From contig JARVKI010000005.1 of the NCBI GenBank assembly GCA_036674765.1, positions 558,001 through 622,000 on the forward strand: DNA of 64,000 bases, read 5' to 3'. The DNA comes from Seiridium cupressi (lineage: Eukaryota > Ascomycota > Sordariomycetes > Amphisphaeriales > Sporocadaceae). The notes under the pieces were generated by a model, which saw only the letters and a list, made by a program, of their open reading frames with translations, was not told where the DNA came from and made no database searches. A program made the translations under genes and the position numbers. Positions 33,739 through 44,072 of this stretch are shown here, one piece after another (positions within the stretch are counted from its first letter, which is position 1; each line of letters begins with the position of its first letter).

Positions 33739-35756
33739 ATGGACCCAGGCACTGTTCTTGCAGTCATCTCACTGGCTGTCCAGGTCATTGAACTTGCCAA
33801 CAAAGCCGTCTCGACGTTCAATCGTTCGCAGAACGCACCACAAGAGTTGAGGGAATTCAATCTCTCCGTGCAGAGGCTCCTCAAACAATCCCGGAAGCTC
33901 CAGGCGAACTTGCAGATCATTTCTATGCAAATAGACAAGGAAGACATCCACCAGATAGAGGACACCCTTCATCTATGTAAATTGCTGTTTGATGAACATG
34001 AGGAGAAACAGCGCCGGGAAGGTGTTATCAATGGTGTTATTCGGACCTTCTTTTGGCCTCGCTCCATCAATGAGCGGCTCCTCAGGTATAAAACGCGGAT
34101 AAACGAGCACTATTGGACGATTATACTACCGCTTTGGTCCCAGTGTATAAGGCAAGAGCTCGTCGGGCGACGGGAGATTTATCAACTAATTTATTGCCTC
34201 GCAGTGAGCGAACGAGTCCAGACCTGGAGCGAATCGTCAATACAAAAGTCCGAGAACAGCTAGAACAGATAAATTCCCGTATTGGCAGCCTCAAGGCGCT
34301 CAAAGAAAGTAGTAATGTGGAGCAAGAAATTCGAAATGTGGATCATGACTTAAGAGAGATACGATCCGAATTAGGGTTCCAAGTTGAGGAAGACTTCTTC
34401 GAGAGTCAGGATGGGGACCTTGCCGACGACGTATTATTAAGTGGTACAGAATGCCTCTTTACAATCATGGCGCCAACATCAGTGCACGGCTGACAAATGC
34501 CGCTTTGCAGATAGCCGGCGTCGATCAAGCCTGAGATTCAAGACTGCACCAACGAAAATGTACGTTTTCAATAGCCTTTCATAGCTCTGTACCAGACCTA
34601 ACCGGAATCCAGGTTTCTTGACGGTGCAATCCAGCATGAAAAGCTCAAGCTGGAGCGACTGCACATCATGGCACGAGATAAAAAGACGAGAATTCTTCAG
34701 TATCAGAACAAAGACGCGTCAATACATGTCACACATATAGGCAAGTACATGCTTGATCCATACTGAAGGCTGGAGGTTGCATCTTACTAACTGGCGACCA
34801 GTTCCGTACGGATGCATCCCACGCACCGAAACCAGCCGGGCAACTGACGTCAAGTTCACGGACCTTCAGACCATCACAGTAGTCGACAGCAAGGGTTACC
34901 ATCTGTATCACGTCAAGCCGAAGTACCATTTCGATACGTTGGAAACTTGCGAGGAATTCCAGTCGACGTTGCGAGAGAGAGATCTCTGTGGTGCCTTCGA
35001 CACCGTGCGCATCAAAGAAGCTTCCGAGGTGACCTCTACAAGACAAGTGGTGCAGTTTTGGCGAAGAGAGGAGCCACACAAACCTCCACTCCTCACGATG
35101 ACGTTCCTACAGAACGCAGCTCCTGACAGCGCCGGTACACAGTTCAGAGAGATAAATGTCATGGACTTTGAGAACGAGCCTTATCCTCATTCGACCCTGA
35201 TTAAGAAACTGTCCGGAAATACTACTAGTTCAAACACGCTAGACCTCAGGCCACGATTGCCCATCGACAGAAAAAAAAGCTTGTGTATTCGTTTCGAATC
35301 AGAAGGAGGTACGTGGCCATTGTGTACTCACCAGCAAGCTGACTTACCAGACCCCAGATGCCTCAAGGTTTGTTGAACGGTTCAAAGAACTCCACCCTTA
35401 TCGCACTGCTTCAGCTGTTCCATCCCTGATATCGACGTCCGAGACCTTGTACACGCATGCGACTTCAACGGCACCCACTCCTCAAGATGCGAGCGTAAGC
35501 AACTTCCAGAGTTATTTCATGCCCCGTATAGCCTGTCTTGGGAGTTTACCGATTCTTGATTTAGCGTTAGCGCTTTTGAAACTTGGGTTCTAACTCCCGA
35601 CACCTCACCAAGCATGTCAGAAGAAGCAAAGACTGACTCCAGATGTTATAGTGGAATACACTATCCGTACCAAGGGATCTCACCGTCTTAAACTTGGGCG
35701 AGAGCCCAAATGACTGGGAGGAGTTGCACCGAGTTATTAATAAGAGTTGGGAATGA
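33739..35756 (+). CDS. STAND/NLR-type N-terminal domain protein with a PH-like C-terminal region
   Basis: Predicted 527 residues in seven exons: 33739-34142, 34205-34430, 34483-34559, 34613-34740, 34802-35308, 35358-35494, 35652-35756. Residues about 1-110 (VLAVISLAVQVIELANK and on) look like the helical N-terminus found on fungal STAND/NLR and ankyrin proteins. A charged coiled coil follows. The region ending LCIRFESEGDASRFVERFKEL reads like a PH-type fold, though I cannot name a family. No P-loop or NACHT/NB-ARC motif is present. Intron four (34741-34801) is GC-AG and intron six is introner copy B; all later junctions are in phase. The first junction is the weakest: the donor could be GTGTAT at 34143 or GTATAA at 34086. 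It sits 370 bp from a HET pseudogene, which suggests an allorecognition or stress-signalling context (inference). Confidence 0.6.
34741..34801 (+). other. GC-AG intron (61 nt)
   Basis: The donor is GCAAGT after ATAG, matching the strong consensus usual for GC-AG introns. The branch is ACTAAC at 34785-34790 and the acceptor GACCAG. Phase 1 is kept on both sides (THI-V-PYG). No GT donor nearby gives an open frame; reading through meets a TGA at 34765. Confidence 0.65.
35495..35651 (+). mobile_element. Introner-like element, copy B (157-nt intron)
   Basis: Phase-0 intron joining PTPQDAS to WNTLSVPRD in the STAND-like gene. About 85% identical to copy C over 157 ungapped bases (23 differences by hand count, mostly transitions). 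A 7-bp inverted pair, GGGAGTT (element positions 46-52) and AACTCCC (98-104), could form a hairpin. Use of the upstream CAG would put a TAG in frame, so the terminal TAG is the acceptor. Confidence 0.85.
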
Positions 35757-36125
35757 ATATTGCCAAAATCGGGCTACATACTTGGTCTGCTCAAATACCT
35801 TGTGCCCGCCTTCACATAAACAAGACTACCTAGGCACTTATGCCGAGAAGTGAACTGTAGTCTTTCCAGAGCCAGTCTGCTGTCATGCGACCTATGCCTC
35901 TGCAAGAAAATCACCCGGCCAGGATGTATACTGGATTCATGATGGCATGTTAGTGGGCTTGTGGCGCAGCTTCTGTTCAGCTCAGATGGGCCTGCATTTT
36001 CGCGCAGTTCATGTGAACGAACTGTAACCATTCCCACATCCTCGCGTACACAATACTACTCTATATCGCCAGTCTCCAGTCACCTCCTCGACCATTATAA
36101 TCTAGCCCACGACTTGTGCCGACCC
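35757..36125. other. Spacer between the STAND-like gene and the HET pseudogene
   Basis: No coding signal recognised. The frame of the HET pseudogene is open upstream to about 35961 but does not resemble HET proteins there. Confidence 0.35.
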
Positions 36126-36746
36126 GTAAGGTTGCTGCTGGGTACGGGATCTCCCAAGGTGGTAGAGTTCATGGGCTGGATCCCGCCTGGCGCCATTCTC
36201 TGCCAAGTCTGGGAATATGAGGTTACTCTTCTCGACCTCAGCCTGCCCAGATACGCAGCATAAATCAATGAAGGGTTCGTAAAACTCAAAAATGCATGTG
36301 CACATGCCCGAAAGGATGGGCTCGAATATACATGGATCGATGCATGCTGCATCGACAAAAGCAGCAGTGCGGAACTGTCAGAGGCCATCAACTCGATGTT
36401 CAGCTAGTCATGCGGCGCGGCCATTTGCTTCGCATTTATGTCCGATGTATCGACTTTCGACGAGATCGATAGCGATAATTCAGACTTCTCACAAAGGCAA
36501 TGCTTCACGTGCGGCTGAACGTTGCAGGAGCTTATTGCTGCAAAAGATGTCGTTCTCGGTTCCAAAGACTGGAAAGATTTAGGCACAAAAGCCCTGCTCT
36601 CCCAACATCTGCTACGGTTAACATCGGTCGATATATCCTTTTTAGAGGGTGCAGACCTTGCCACTGCTAGCATTGCGCAACGAAGGTCTTGGGCGTCACG
36701 ACGAGTCACGATAAGATCCGAAAATAGTGAAGAGCTCTTCCGATGA
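36126..36746 (+). pseudogene. HET (heterokaryon incompatibility) domain pseudogene
   Basis: A single frame shows the HET domain in order: VRLLLGTGSPKVVEFMGWIPP, AILCQVWEYEVTLLDL, then LEYTWIDACCIDKSSSAELS, AINSMF, MSDVSTFDEIDSD, LQELIAAKDVVLGSKDW, and SWASRRVTIRSE. Intact relatives trigger cell death after fusion of incompatible hyphae. The frame is broken by stops at 36261-36263 (TAA), 36405-36407 (TAG) and 36516-36518 (TGA). The last two stand where the family has Trp, so TGG became TAG and TGA. The start codon position reads GTA. Nearby changes such as Arg to Gln and Arg to Cys are also G-to-A or C-to-T. The domain ends abruptly after 36746. No frameshift is needed, so point mutation, possibly RIP, killed it. 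Confidence 0.8.
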
Positions 36747-38058
36747 ACCTGTCGAAAGTAATTGTTGTTTTCGCGCTGGTTGCGGTGATCTCAAGTATAT
36801 ACCACCCATTTACTTGGAAAAAGCAGAAACATCGTCGCCTCCTCTGGTGATGATGAACCAACCTCAGCCGACCGCACAGCAGACGGTAGCTTTCCAAGTC
36901 ATTTTGCACTCGCACTACCTTTCCATCGGCGAACCTAGTGGCGATAATTTGGAACGGATCCCAACGTCACGTGCTCTAGATCACCATAATCCGGATCTGC
37001 CATTCATCTTTCGCATTGCCTTCCGTCCAGATGACACCTGGAACCTCGCACTCTGGTTACTCTGCTAGAACAGTCCCAATTTCCATATAGAATCCGATGC
37101 AGTGACCCCACCAACGGACGGGTTTTCAAGATTAAACGAGTGTACGACGACATTCTTGCACGCGAAGTGATATCTCCGATGCGGTTCAGGAGTTGGCCAA
37201 AGGTTGGCCTCATGATTACCTCCACGGCAAGTTAGGTTGACAAACTACGTCGTGAAAAAACAAAGGTCAGCTAATCCAGGAGGTTTTACCAACGGGAGAA
37301 AACGTATATACGATTTTTATCCAGGGTCATAGAAAATATTAGAGACCACGGATGTCTCTAAATTTAGAGATTAGAACACCAATAGTATATACACCCGTTT
37401 TGTTTCCCAAATTCGTGGTTTTACAGCTGAATTCAAGATGTATAAATGTAGACCTTCACTGGGTTATGTAGTAAGGCACTACGATCCCGGAGGTTCCAAG
37501 CAAAGGACTAATGCCGCCTGCCATATATGATACCACGGTGCTTCGATAGCAAATTTCAATTGTAAACATGAGGAGGATAGTGAGGAGTTTCTAGTTTCAC
37601 GAAGGAGCAGTTTATGTTCATGACCACAATCAAGGGCAAGTAGCCACAAGAGAACAAGCGTTGCTATTGCCAACTTAGCCCTCTAAAGGCAATGCCCGAC
37701 TAACTGGGGCTCATATAGGTCCTCTAAGTCCTGATGATGGATTCATAATAGCCATGATCATTCATATCTTGAGATTGCAGTTGCGTAGGCCTATCTTCGA
37801 GCTTTCACTGGATGTGTAGCTCATCACTCCTATGCACGAATTAATAATATGGTCGTGGAAATCAAAGTATCTTCAAATGTGAAATGCAAGAATGTAACAC
37901 ATTTGTGTGTTCAATAAGATTCATGTGTTTTGTTTGATTTCCGTGTAATTCACAACACCATGTTCCAGCGAATGGCCTTGCTTCTCATCATAGTCAAGAC
38001 CCCAAGGGTCAAGAACTTCTCATCCACCAGTCTTAAGCCGCCATATCTATCAAGCAAC
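36747..38058. other. AT-rich, gene-free stretch with palindromes
   Basis: No HET continuation is recognisable. At 37340-37370, TAGAGAC and GTCTCTA flank a 7-base loop, and the overlapping TCTCTAAATTTAGAGA (37355-37370) is a perfect 16-bp palindrome. Composition becomes AT-rich from about 37250 to 37950. It may be remnants of decayed repeats, but no transposon domain was seen. Confidence 0.4.
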
Positions 38059-40855
38059 TCATCGCGGAACATCTGCAGGGCCACTTTGTCTCGCTTGTCT
38101 TTGCCTTTGCATCGCCTGCTGGGCTATCATCGAACCGTTGTCCCTCGTAAACCTCAGATCGCTCAGAGCTATCGCGACATCCTCGTGAAGATCTGGCTCC
38201 TTCAGCGACGGTGTAGCAATAAGCTTCTGATATGTTTTCAACATAGATCGGCTAGTATCCTCGCGCGTGCTAAAATATTCTTCATATGAAAAAAAGGTTT
38301 CCAATTCTTCTTGGCTCAAGTTGCCATGTGCAGACGCTTTTCCTTGCTTGTAAACTTTGAGCGCAGTCGTGAACGGTGGTGCCCGGCAACGGCGCAGCCG
38401 ATCCTCGACCGTAGGCAGTTCGTAGAAACTCTTCTTCAGTTCAAGATACGTCTCCTTTTCGTCTATCAACCAAGCCTCTATGATGTCCTGGGGGCTATTA
38501 TGGGGTTCGCAAAGGCTCTCACGGAGTACCAGCATGGGGATGAATGGATTGCGGACACCCAGGCCTCCGAGCTGCTCGGGAAGAAAGATGAAAGCATTGG
38601 GAATATCGGAAACCCCGAAGCGTTCCTCAATCCTTGCTTTGAGGTACTGGACCACGTTACCCGGCTCTGCAGTGTCTGAACCGAGATGGTCACCCTTCGT
38701 AGATTCAGCTGCGTTACTAAACAGTACGGTCTGCATGTGCTCATATGTCTCCAGTATACTGTCCAAATGTTTTGGGCCCAAGCAAAACGCGGGCTCCCCA
38801 AAGGTATGGCTGAAGAATTGCCCAATGCAGCTATTCCATGTCTGCACCTGCTTCTGATCGATGACCCATTCGCCACTCTTGGGATCGAGCAGAAGATGGC
38901 CAATCTCAACCGGTCCGCTCGGAAGGCTAGACTGTATGGAAGGGTCGCGAGATATCTCATCATTCGTAAGATACACGGAACCTGTGACGGTCCTGGTCTT
39001 CAGTTGTGGTTGCAGCTGCAGCAGCCACAACCCAGCCACGTCACGTGTGTGGCTAGTGGCACTAGCTAGCAGTAGATAAACCCATCGGTGGGAGCTTACA
39101 GAACGCAACCTCCTCACCTTGATAATCTTCACCAATATAACCCATATTGGAGGGCAGCACTCAGTCCGTGACAGAACCAGTTTTATGCATGTTGAACTCA
39201 AGGCCCATAACCTTGGCGAATAGCCCCATCACCTTCCATGCTTTAGCGCACCGTGCTGGCTCGCCGCATAGAAAGAGGTCGTCATGGAGACGGTACAGTA
39301 GCAGGCCCGTTTCCCTGTTGACCACAAGATCCATGACGAACAGAATGAGTTCTCCAATGAACTTTTCTGTTGCATGGGCCATCGGCACACCTCGTCTGCG
39401 AGTTTTCGGGTCTCTAGGTCCATTTCTGTCAGATGCCGGGGTCATATTCAGGGGAGCCGCAATGACTTTTCTGTAGAATGCGATGAGCTTATCAGGGAGC
39501 CCAAAGAATCGCATCACCGCAAAGATGGTGTTATGCGAAAGCCCTGTCGCATACCATTTCAAGTCAGACTGAATGACAACGACTGAACCGCTTAGTCTGC
39601 GTCCCAGCAGTACTTCGGTAGCAATAGTCCTGAGGAGTTCTTGCTTGATGTTCTGGACAGCTTTCTTGTCGCCCTCATCCTCGCTCCCTGCGCCATCATT
39701 TACGTATGTCCCAGATCCAAGGGCATTGACTGATCCCGGTAGTTGTGACAAGAAGAACTGGTCGATGTAGCGGCTCTTACGCTGAAGATTGACGGTGTTT
39801 CCTCTCGAAAGACTCTCATTGGTGTAGTTTTCACGCCGTAGACGATCAACTGTCCTTGGCTTAGTCCCCGTCGTCCATTTCCAACTCGCCGAATCGTCGA
39901 TTAAATCTCTGAGGATAGGTTTGACCTTGATGCAGCATTGGATTCCAACAAACTCTATGAAGATGGCCTGAAGGACGTCTTCATCCATCCAGATACGATA
40001 TTTGCCGTTCAGTTGTTGGCGTGGGAGGATTGGGATTCCATCTTTTCCAGCTTGCCACTGCCATGAGTCAAAGTCTGCATAACGCATATTCAGAACATCC
40101 CCAATCTCCTTCAAAGCCATTTCGTTCTCGAGAAAGTCTCGAAGAATGACTTGCTTCTCATCGCTGAGTAGATCTTCTGCAAGAAGTCCCCGCAAACACC
40201 ATTTGAGCGTCATGATATCGAACGGGTTCTTCCTGGTCATGAGAGATTCACCGGCATATTGCATCTGGCGTCGAAGCCCCTCCAAGCTCTTCGACGCCTC
40301 GTCGCCTTCGAACAAGTCGCTCATGAAGAGGTCGATCTCGACTTCGTCCGTCTCAAGGGGCTCAAATACTACCCGTTCAAACTTGTCGCACAGTTCCTGC
40401 AGCCGCTCCTTCTGGCGATCCACGATTTCGAAAGAAGCATCATCTACTACGGGGACCTCTCCTATGGGATTGGCAGGGTTCATCCACTCGGTTACAAGTT
40501 GCGAGTACAGATGGGCAAGACCTAGCTTCCGGCTTTGGACTTCAAGCTTGGACCTCAGCACCTCCTCCCACGCGTGCAGCATCTCTGCTGGCACTGAGGC
40601 ATCATAACGAGCTTGCTGAAGCCAGTATTTGATGTTTTTGACCTTCTGATCGTGTGTTGCCTCGGGGTAGAGATCGAGCAGCCCTCGAGCCAGCCTAGCA
40701 ATCCTCTTGTGAGGATCGTTGGGAAATTGGTCTGCTTGCTCGAGGGCTCCATTCTTGCATTCTTCGTATCTAGCGCGTTGCTTCTCGATCTCTTGTGTCT
40801 TGGTCACTGAAATTGATTGGAGAGTACGGGAGAGGACTGAAGCTGGTGGGGCCAT
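38059..40855 (-). CDS. rvt: Cellular reverse-transcriptase-related protein (rvt class)
   Basis: Predicted 866 residues. Fungal genomes carry single-copy, non-mobile rvt genes; their products polymerise nucleotides in vitro but their cellular role is unsettled. Here residues about 1-330 are helical and charged (start MAPPASVLSRTLQ), then RT motifs follow: A with Asp431 in VVVIQSDLKWY, B as RRRGVPMAHATEKFIGE, and C with Asp525-Asp526 in LYRLHDDLFLCG, so all three catalytic Asp are present. The C-terminal part (LPSGPVEIGHLLLD, RFGVSDIPNAFIFLPEQLGGLGVRNPF) matches the family's thumb/extension. No integrase, RNase H or endonuclease is present and there are no LTRs. Exon 1 is 40855-39178 and exon 2 is 38981-38059; the 196-nt intron has a poor GTTCTG donor and is the weak point. 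The start is M at 40855, as upstream frame lacks a conserved ATG. Confidence 0.78.
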
Positions 40856-41729
40856 ATTGGGCTTGAACTTGACCGTCAAAACTAGGACTAGCAGTAGTAG
40901 TTGGTTATAAAGAGGTAACAGAAGGATAACGGGTAATTCCTCGATGCATCTAGGTGATGGAGTCAAAAATAAATATTGTAACCGAGTGCGGGGAGTAAAG
41001 CTGAAAAATTCTTTTGGACAAGAGTCTTTTGAATTCTGATTTATGTTCATCCTTATACTAAACTTCAATGTAAGGAGTAACTACAGCTCACTTGCGGCCA
41101 GGTGGGGTCGAGGCTGCCTAGAGCTGCCGCAAGCTGAGCCAGGATCCCAGTATTGACACGGCATCAGTTCATTCACTCGTAGGACTAAACCAACCACACA
41201 TAGTCTGAACAGAATCATGACTCATTTGTTCATGGATTCCTGGTGATCCTGTAGAATCCTCGAAAATTCGCTCTTGTCTTCTAGCGTTGACCAGATCCAT
41301 CTGCGCCCTATCGTCGCGGGAGTGTCGACCTGCACCAATCGTCTGCACAACCTCCACCTGACTCCACGAATTTACAGTCTGGCATTAATTCGATTCCATT
41401 AGATTCCATTCCATTGAAACTCAGTCGGGGGGGAGAGCGGATCTGCTGAGCAGAGAGGTGATTTTCTTAATATTTCGTCATGAATTTGAGTGGATAATCA
41501 TGAAAATATAGGTTGGGCTTTTGAAGGAGAAAAAAGAGGTCCATTGCACAGTACTGAATCGATAGTCCTTTTCGAGACACTCTATGGTCTAGACTAGCTC
41601 ATATTCTTTTTCTTCCCTGATTTACTCCTCGCTGGCCGCGTATGAATTAACGACACGGTCATTTATGCAATTGTGCCCCTAAGCTGAGGTTGGCACACGC
41701 AAACTGTTTGTGGAGATAATAAGGCTCCT
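40856..41729. other. Intergenic DNA between rvt and the SET gene
   Basis: Both flanking genes are on the minus strand, so this holds the rvt promoter and the SET gene's 3' end. A short GATTCCATT-type tandem reiteration occurs at about 41392-41416. The rvt frame is open upstream but begins with TTG. Confidence 0.35.
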
Positions 41730-42962
41730 TTAGCCAATGTCTTTCCGCAGCCTCTCAACTGTGCTCTTTACGAGACGGTCAATGTGGCTCCATCTAGTCA
41801 TCAGTAAATCCCGCTGGCATACCTCACCTTCCTCCATCCCCTTCATGCTGTCTGTCATCCTCTTGATGACACCTCTGTAATTCTCCAGCAGTTTTACTAA
41901 CCGCTTGTTTACGTCGCCCTGGCTGCGCTCTCCGTCGTCCATGCCGTCAACGAACCGTGTCCATTGTCGCGAATTGCAGCAGAGCGTCCTCATCGCGACC
42001 TGAGTGCGGTAACACACTTGGCTTTGATCTAGAACATAACCGCCAAGGAACCCGCGGTCCTCCAGCATCTCCCTCTGCTTCTCATCCAATTCGGGCAAGA
42101 CGACCTCATCTAAACCAACCTCGTCCCATTGATTCTCGTCCATCACGAAGCCATACTCAACCATGAGGAAGTCACCTCCATGCCGGCCGTAGCAGATTCG
42201 TACCTCCTCGTCCTTCTCGTACACTCTGTTTGCTTGCACAACGAAAGACTTTGCGTCAAAGTTGACTTTGCAACCTTCATCAGCGTGGTTGAACAAATCA
42301 GCCACCGGTTGAAGAACCATGCGGTCTTCTTTCGTTCGTCTTCTCAACGTGGGACTTAGATAATAGAAGGTTCGTGTGTTGGCTAGAAGCCAGCCATACG
42401 TGTATCGATCCTCGTCCAGATCAGGAAAGGCGGCGCTCACGGCGGCCCAGTCCTTTGCCAGCTTGGCCTGTTGCTTTGATAATAGCTTCTTGGCGGGCCC
42501 GGGAAGCAGTGGCTGCAGAGAAGCAGGCCAAAGGAGAGGCATGGACGCAAAGTCTTCTGGCGAGGGACACACGGCATTCCAGATGATGTACTTGCTGATA
42601 GTATCGAGGGCGAGGTCTGCGGCGAGCAGACCATGCACCGTAATGTCTTTTGGCAGCTTGGAGCGGATGACTTTGGGGACAGTGTCAATGCTCCGAAGGC
42701 TGGAGGTAGGAACCTCGAGTACGACTTCATCGGCCTGTGAGATGTGTCAGCGGTTGGTGCATACAGGTCATGCGGGTTTGTGGGGTATGGCAATGATCAT
42801 ACAATGAGCAAATAGGTATCGATGATGAGGATCTCTACAAACCTTGATTGAGCGGGTTGCAATGACGCCAACACCGCGCCCGGGGAGACGCTTTGGAAGA
42901 ATGCCGTTAAGCTCGATGCCTCGTTCTCCGGCCCACTCAAGAAGCTGATCCACGGGAGCCAT
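41730..42962 (-). CDS. SET-domain lysine methyltransferase (SETD6/RKM-like)
   Basis: 374 residues in two exons (42962-42843 and 42734-41730), phase-0 junction, 108-nt intron. The split SET domain begins LPGRGVGVIATRSIK (residues about 26-40) and ends with the conserved PVADLFNHADEGC Asn-His motif and VRICYGRHGGDFLMVEYGFV, whose Tyr is the catalytic candidate. A helical insert lies between, as in SETD6 and yeast Rkm enzymes. The C-terminal helical region resembles a Rubisco-LSMT substrate-binding domain. It probably methylates lysine on a non-histone protein, such as a ribosomal protein; the target is not visible. The start MAPVDQLLEWAGERG is typical for the family. Confidence 0.85.
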
Positions 42963-43543
42963 CGTGAAACCTAAGCAGGCGACTGTGGGTGGGTAGTTCA
43001 GGTCGGGTCAAGGTGGATGAATATAAGAAACAAGATGAATTCTATGAGAAGACGATTCCATCATTCAAAGGCTGCATTATCATGTTGAAGTCCAGACGCA
43101 TGCCATCCTTTTCACTGAAACGAGTGAAATGCAAACATCACAACGATTGAGGCGTCCGGATTGTGATGACAATCTTGTACATCGCGATTCGTAGTGGAAA
43201 TTTCGGATGGAGCCGTTAGCAAACTTCATGCACGTTGGATCCACACCCCGCGTAAAGCCAGGAAAGGAAGTCTGTGATAGCCTCACTTGCTCGGATCTTT
43301 TGGCAGCAGCATGGGATGAGTCTAGAGATGAGAACAACCACGTCGGTGATTATTAAGCCTTGCGGTCTTTCTTCCCCTACGGTCATGTGGAAAAGTGGTG
43401 AAGTAATCCTCACTTTGCGCCGGTCAATCAGATTAGACGAACCCGCCCAAACGCCATCTGCCCCTTTGCAATACATTTTGCTTTCCCTGCCTGTATATAT
43501 GACAATCGTGATGTTACACCTCCAGAAGCATAGACCTGTTGGT
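42963..43543. other. Intergenic DNA between SET gene and CBP4
   Basis: Promoter of the SET gene and 3' end of CBP4, both minus strand. No coding or structural signal recognised. Confidence 0.35.
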
Positions 43544-44072
43544 CTAGTTGCCCGAGAGCCCTGATTCCCTTCGCATAGCCTCTCTTTGCGCCTTTGCATC
43601 CTCGGCGGCCTTCGCATCGTCCCGTAACCTCTCTTGCTTGTATGCTCTTGCTGCCTCCTCTTGTACCGTCCAGACTGAAGGGTTATGTTAGTGTTTTTTT
43701 GTCCTCGAATGACTGCGCAGGACATATTCTGGCGTACTTGGTCTATCCGACTTGGAGAAGTCCTTTAATTGGTTGACAAAATCATCGAACTCCTGCTGTT
43801 TCTCGAATCGTCTCTCCAGGCTCTTCTTTTGTAGGTCGGGGTTGTATCGCTTGAAGAGCTCCTCGTCGGTCGGCTGTACCCAGAAGACAAGCGCTGGGCC
43901 ACCTACGCAGACTACGATACCGCTGCGTTTCGGATGATCGTCAGTGTGCGTTTGCGACGGGCAAGGCGCAAGGCGCAATGTCGGAGACGGAAGGCGGAAA
44001 TCATGACCTGAAAGGAAGTACTTACGTGCCCAGCATCTTGACCCATGTCCCTAACTTTGATTTTGCCGCCAT
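43544..44072 (-). CDS. CBP4: Cbp4, assembly factor for mitochondrial cytochrome bc1 complex
   Basis: 120 residues in three exons: 44072-44026, 43922-43738, 43674-43544. Introns are 103 and 63 nt, phases 2 and 1. The protein opens [15 protein letters not shown], has one membrane span ([15 protein letters not shown]), then [20 protein letters not shown] and the family signature SDRPIWTV, ending in a charged helix ([20 protein letters not shown]). Cbp4 acts in the inner mitochondrial membrane with Cbp3-Cbp6 during cytochrome b synthesis and bc1 assembly. The unspliced frame hides it: exon 1 is only 47 nt and the longest open frame reads through both introns. Confidence 0.88.

Noticed and set aside
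39161..39201. A frameshift in the rvt gene
   Set aside because: Two overlapping frames could be a sequencing frameshift, but a phase-consistent intron (38982-39177) restores the family sequence, so the spliced model was preferred while the doubt is kept as a finding.
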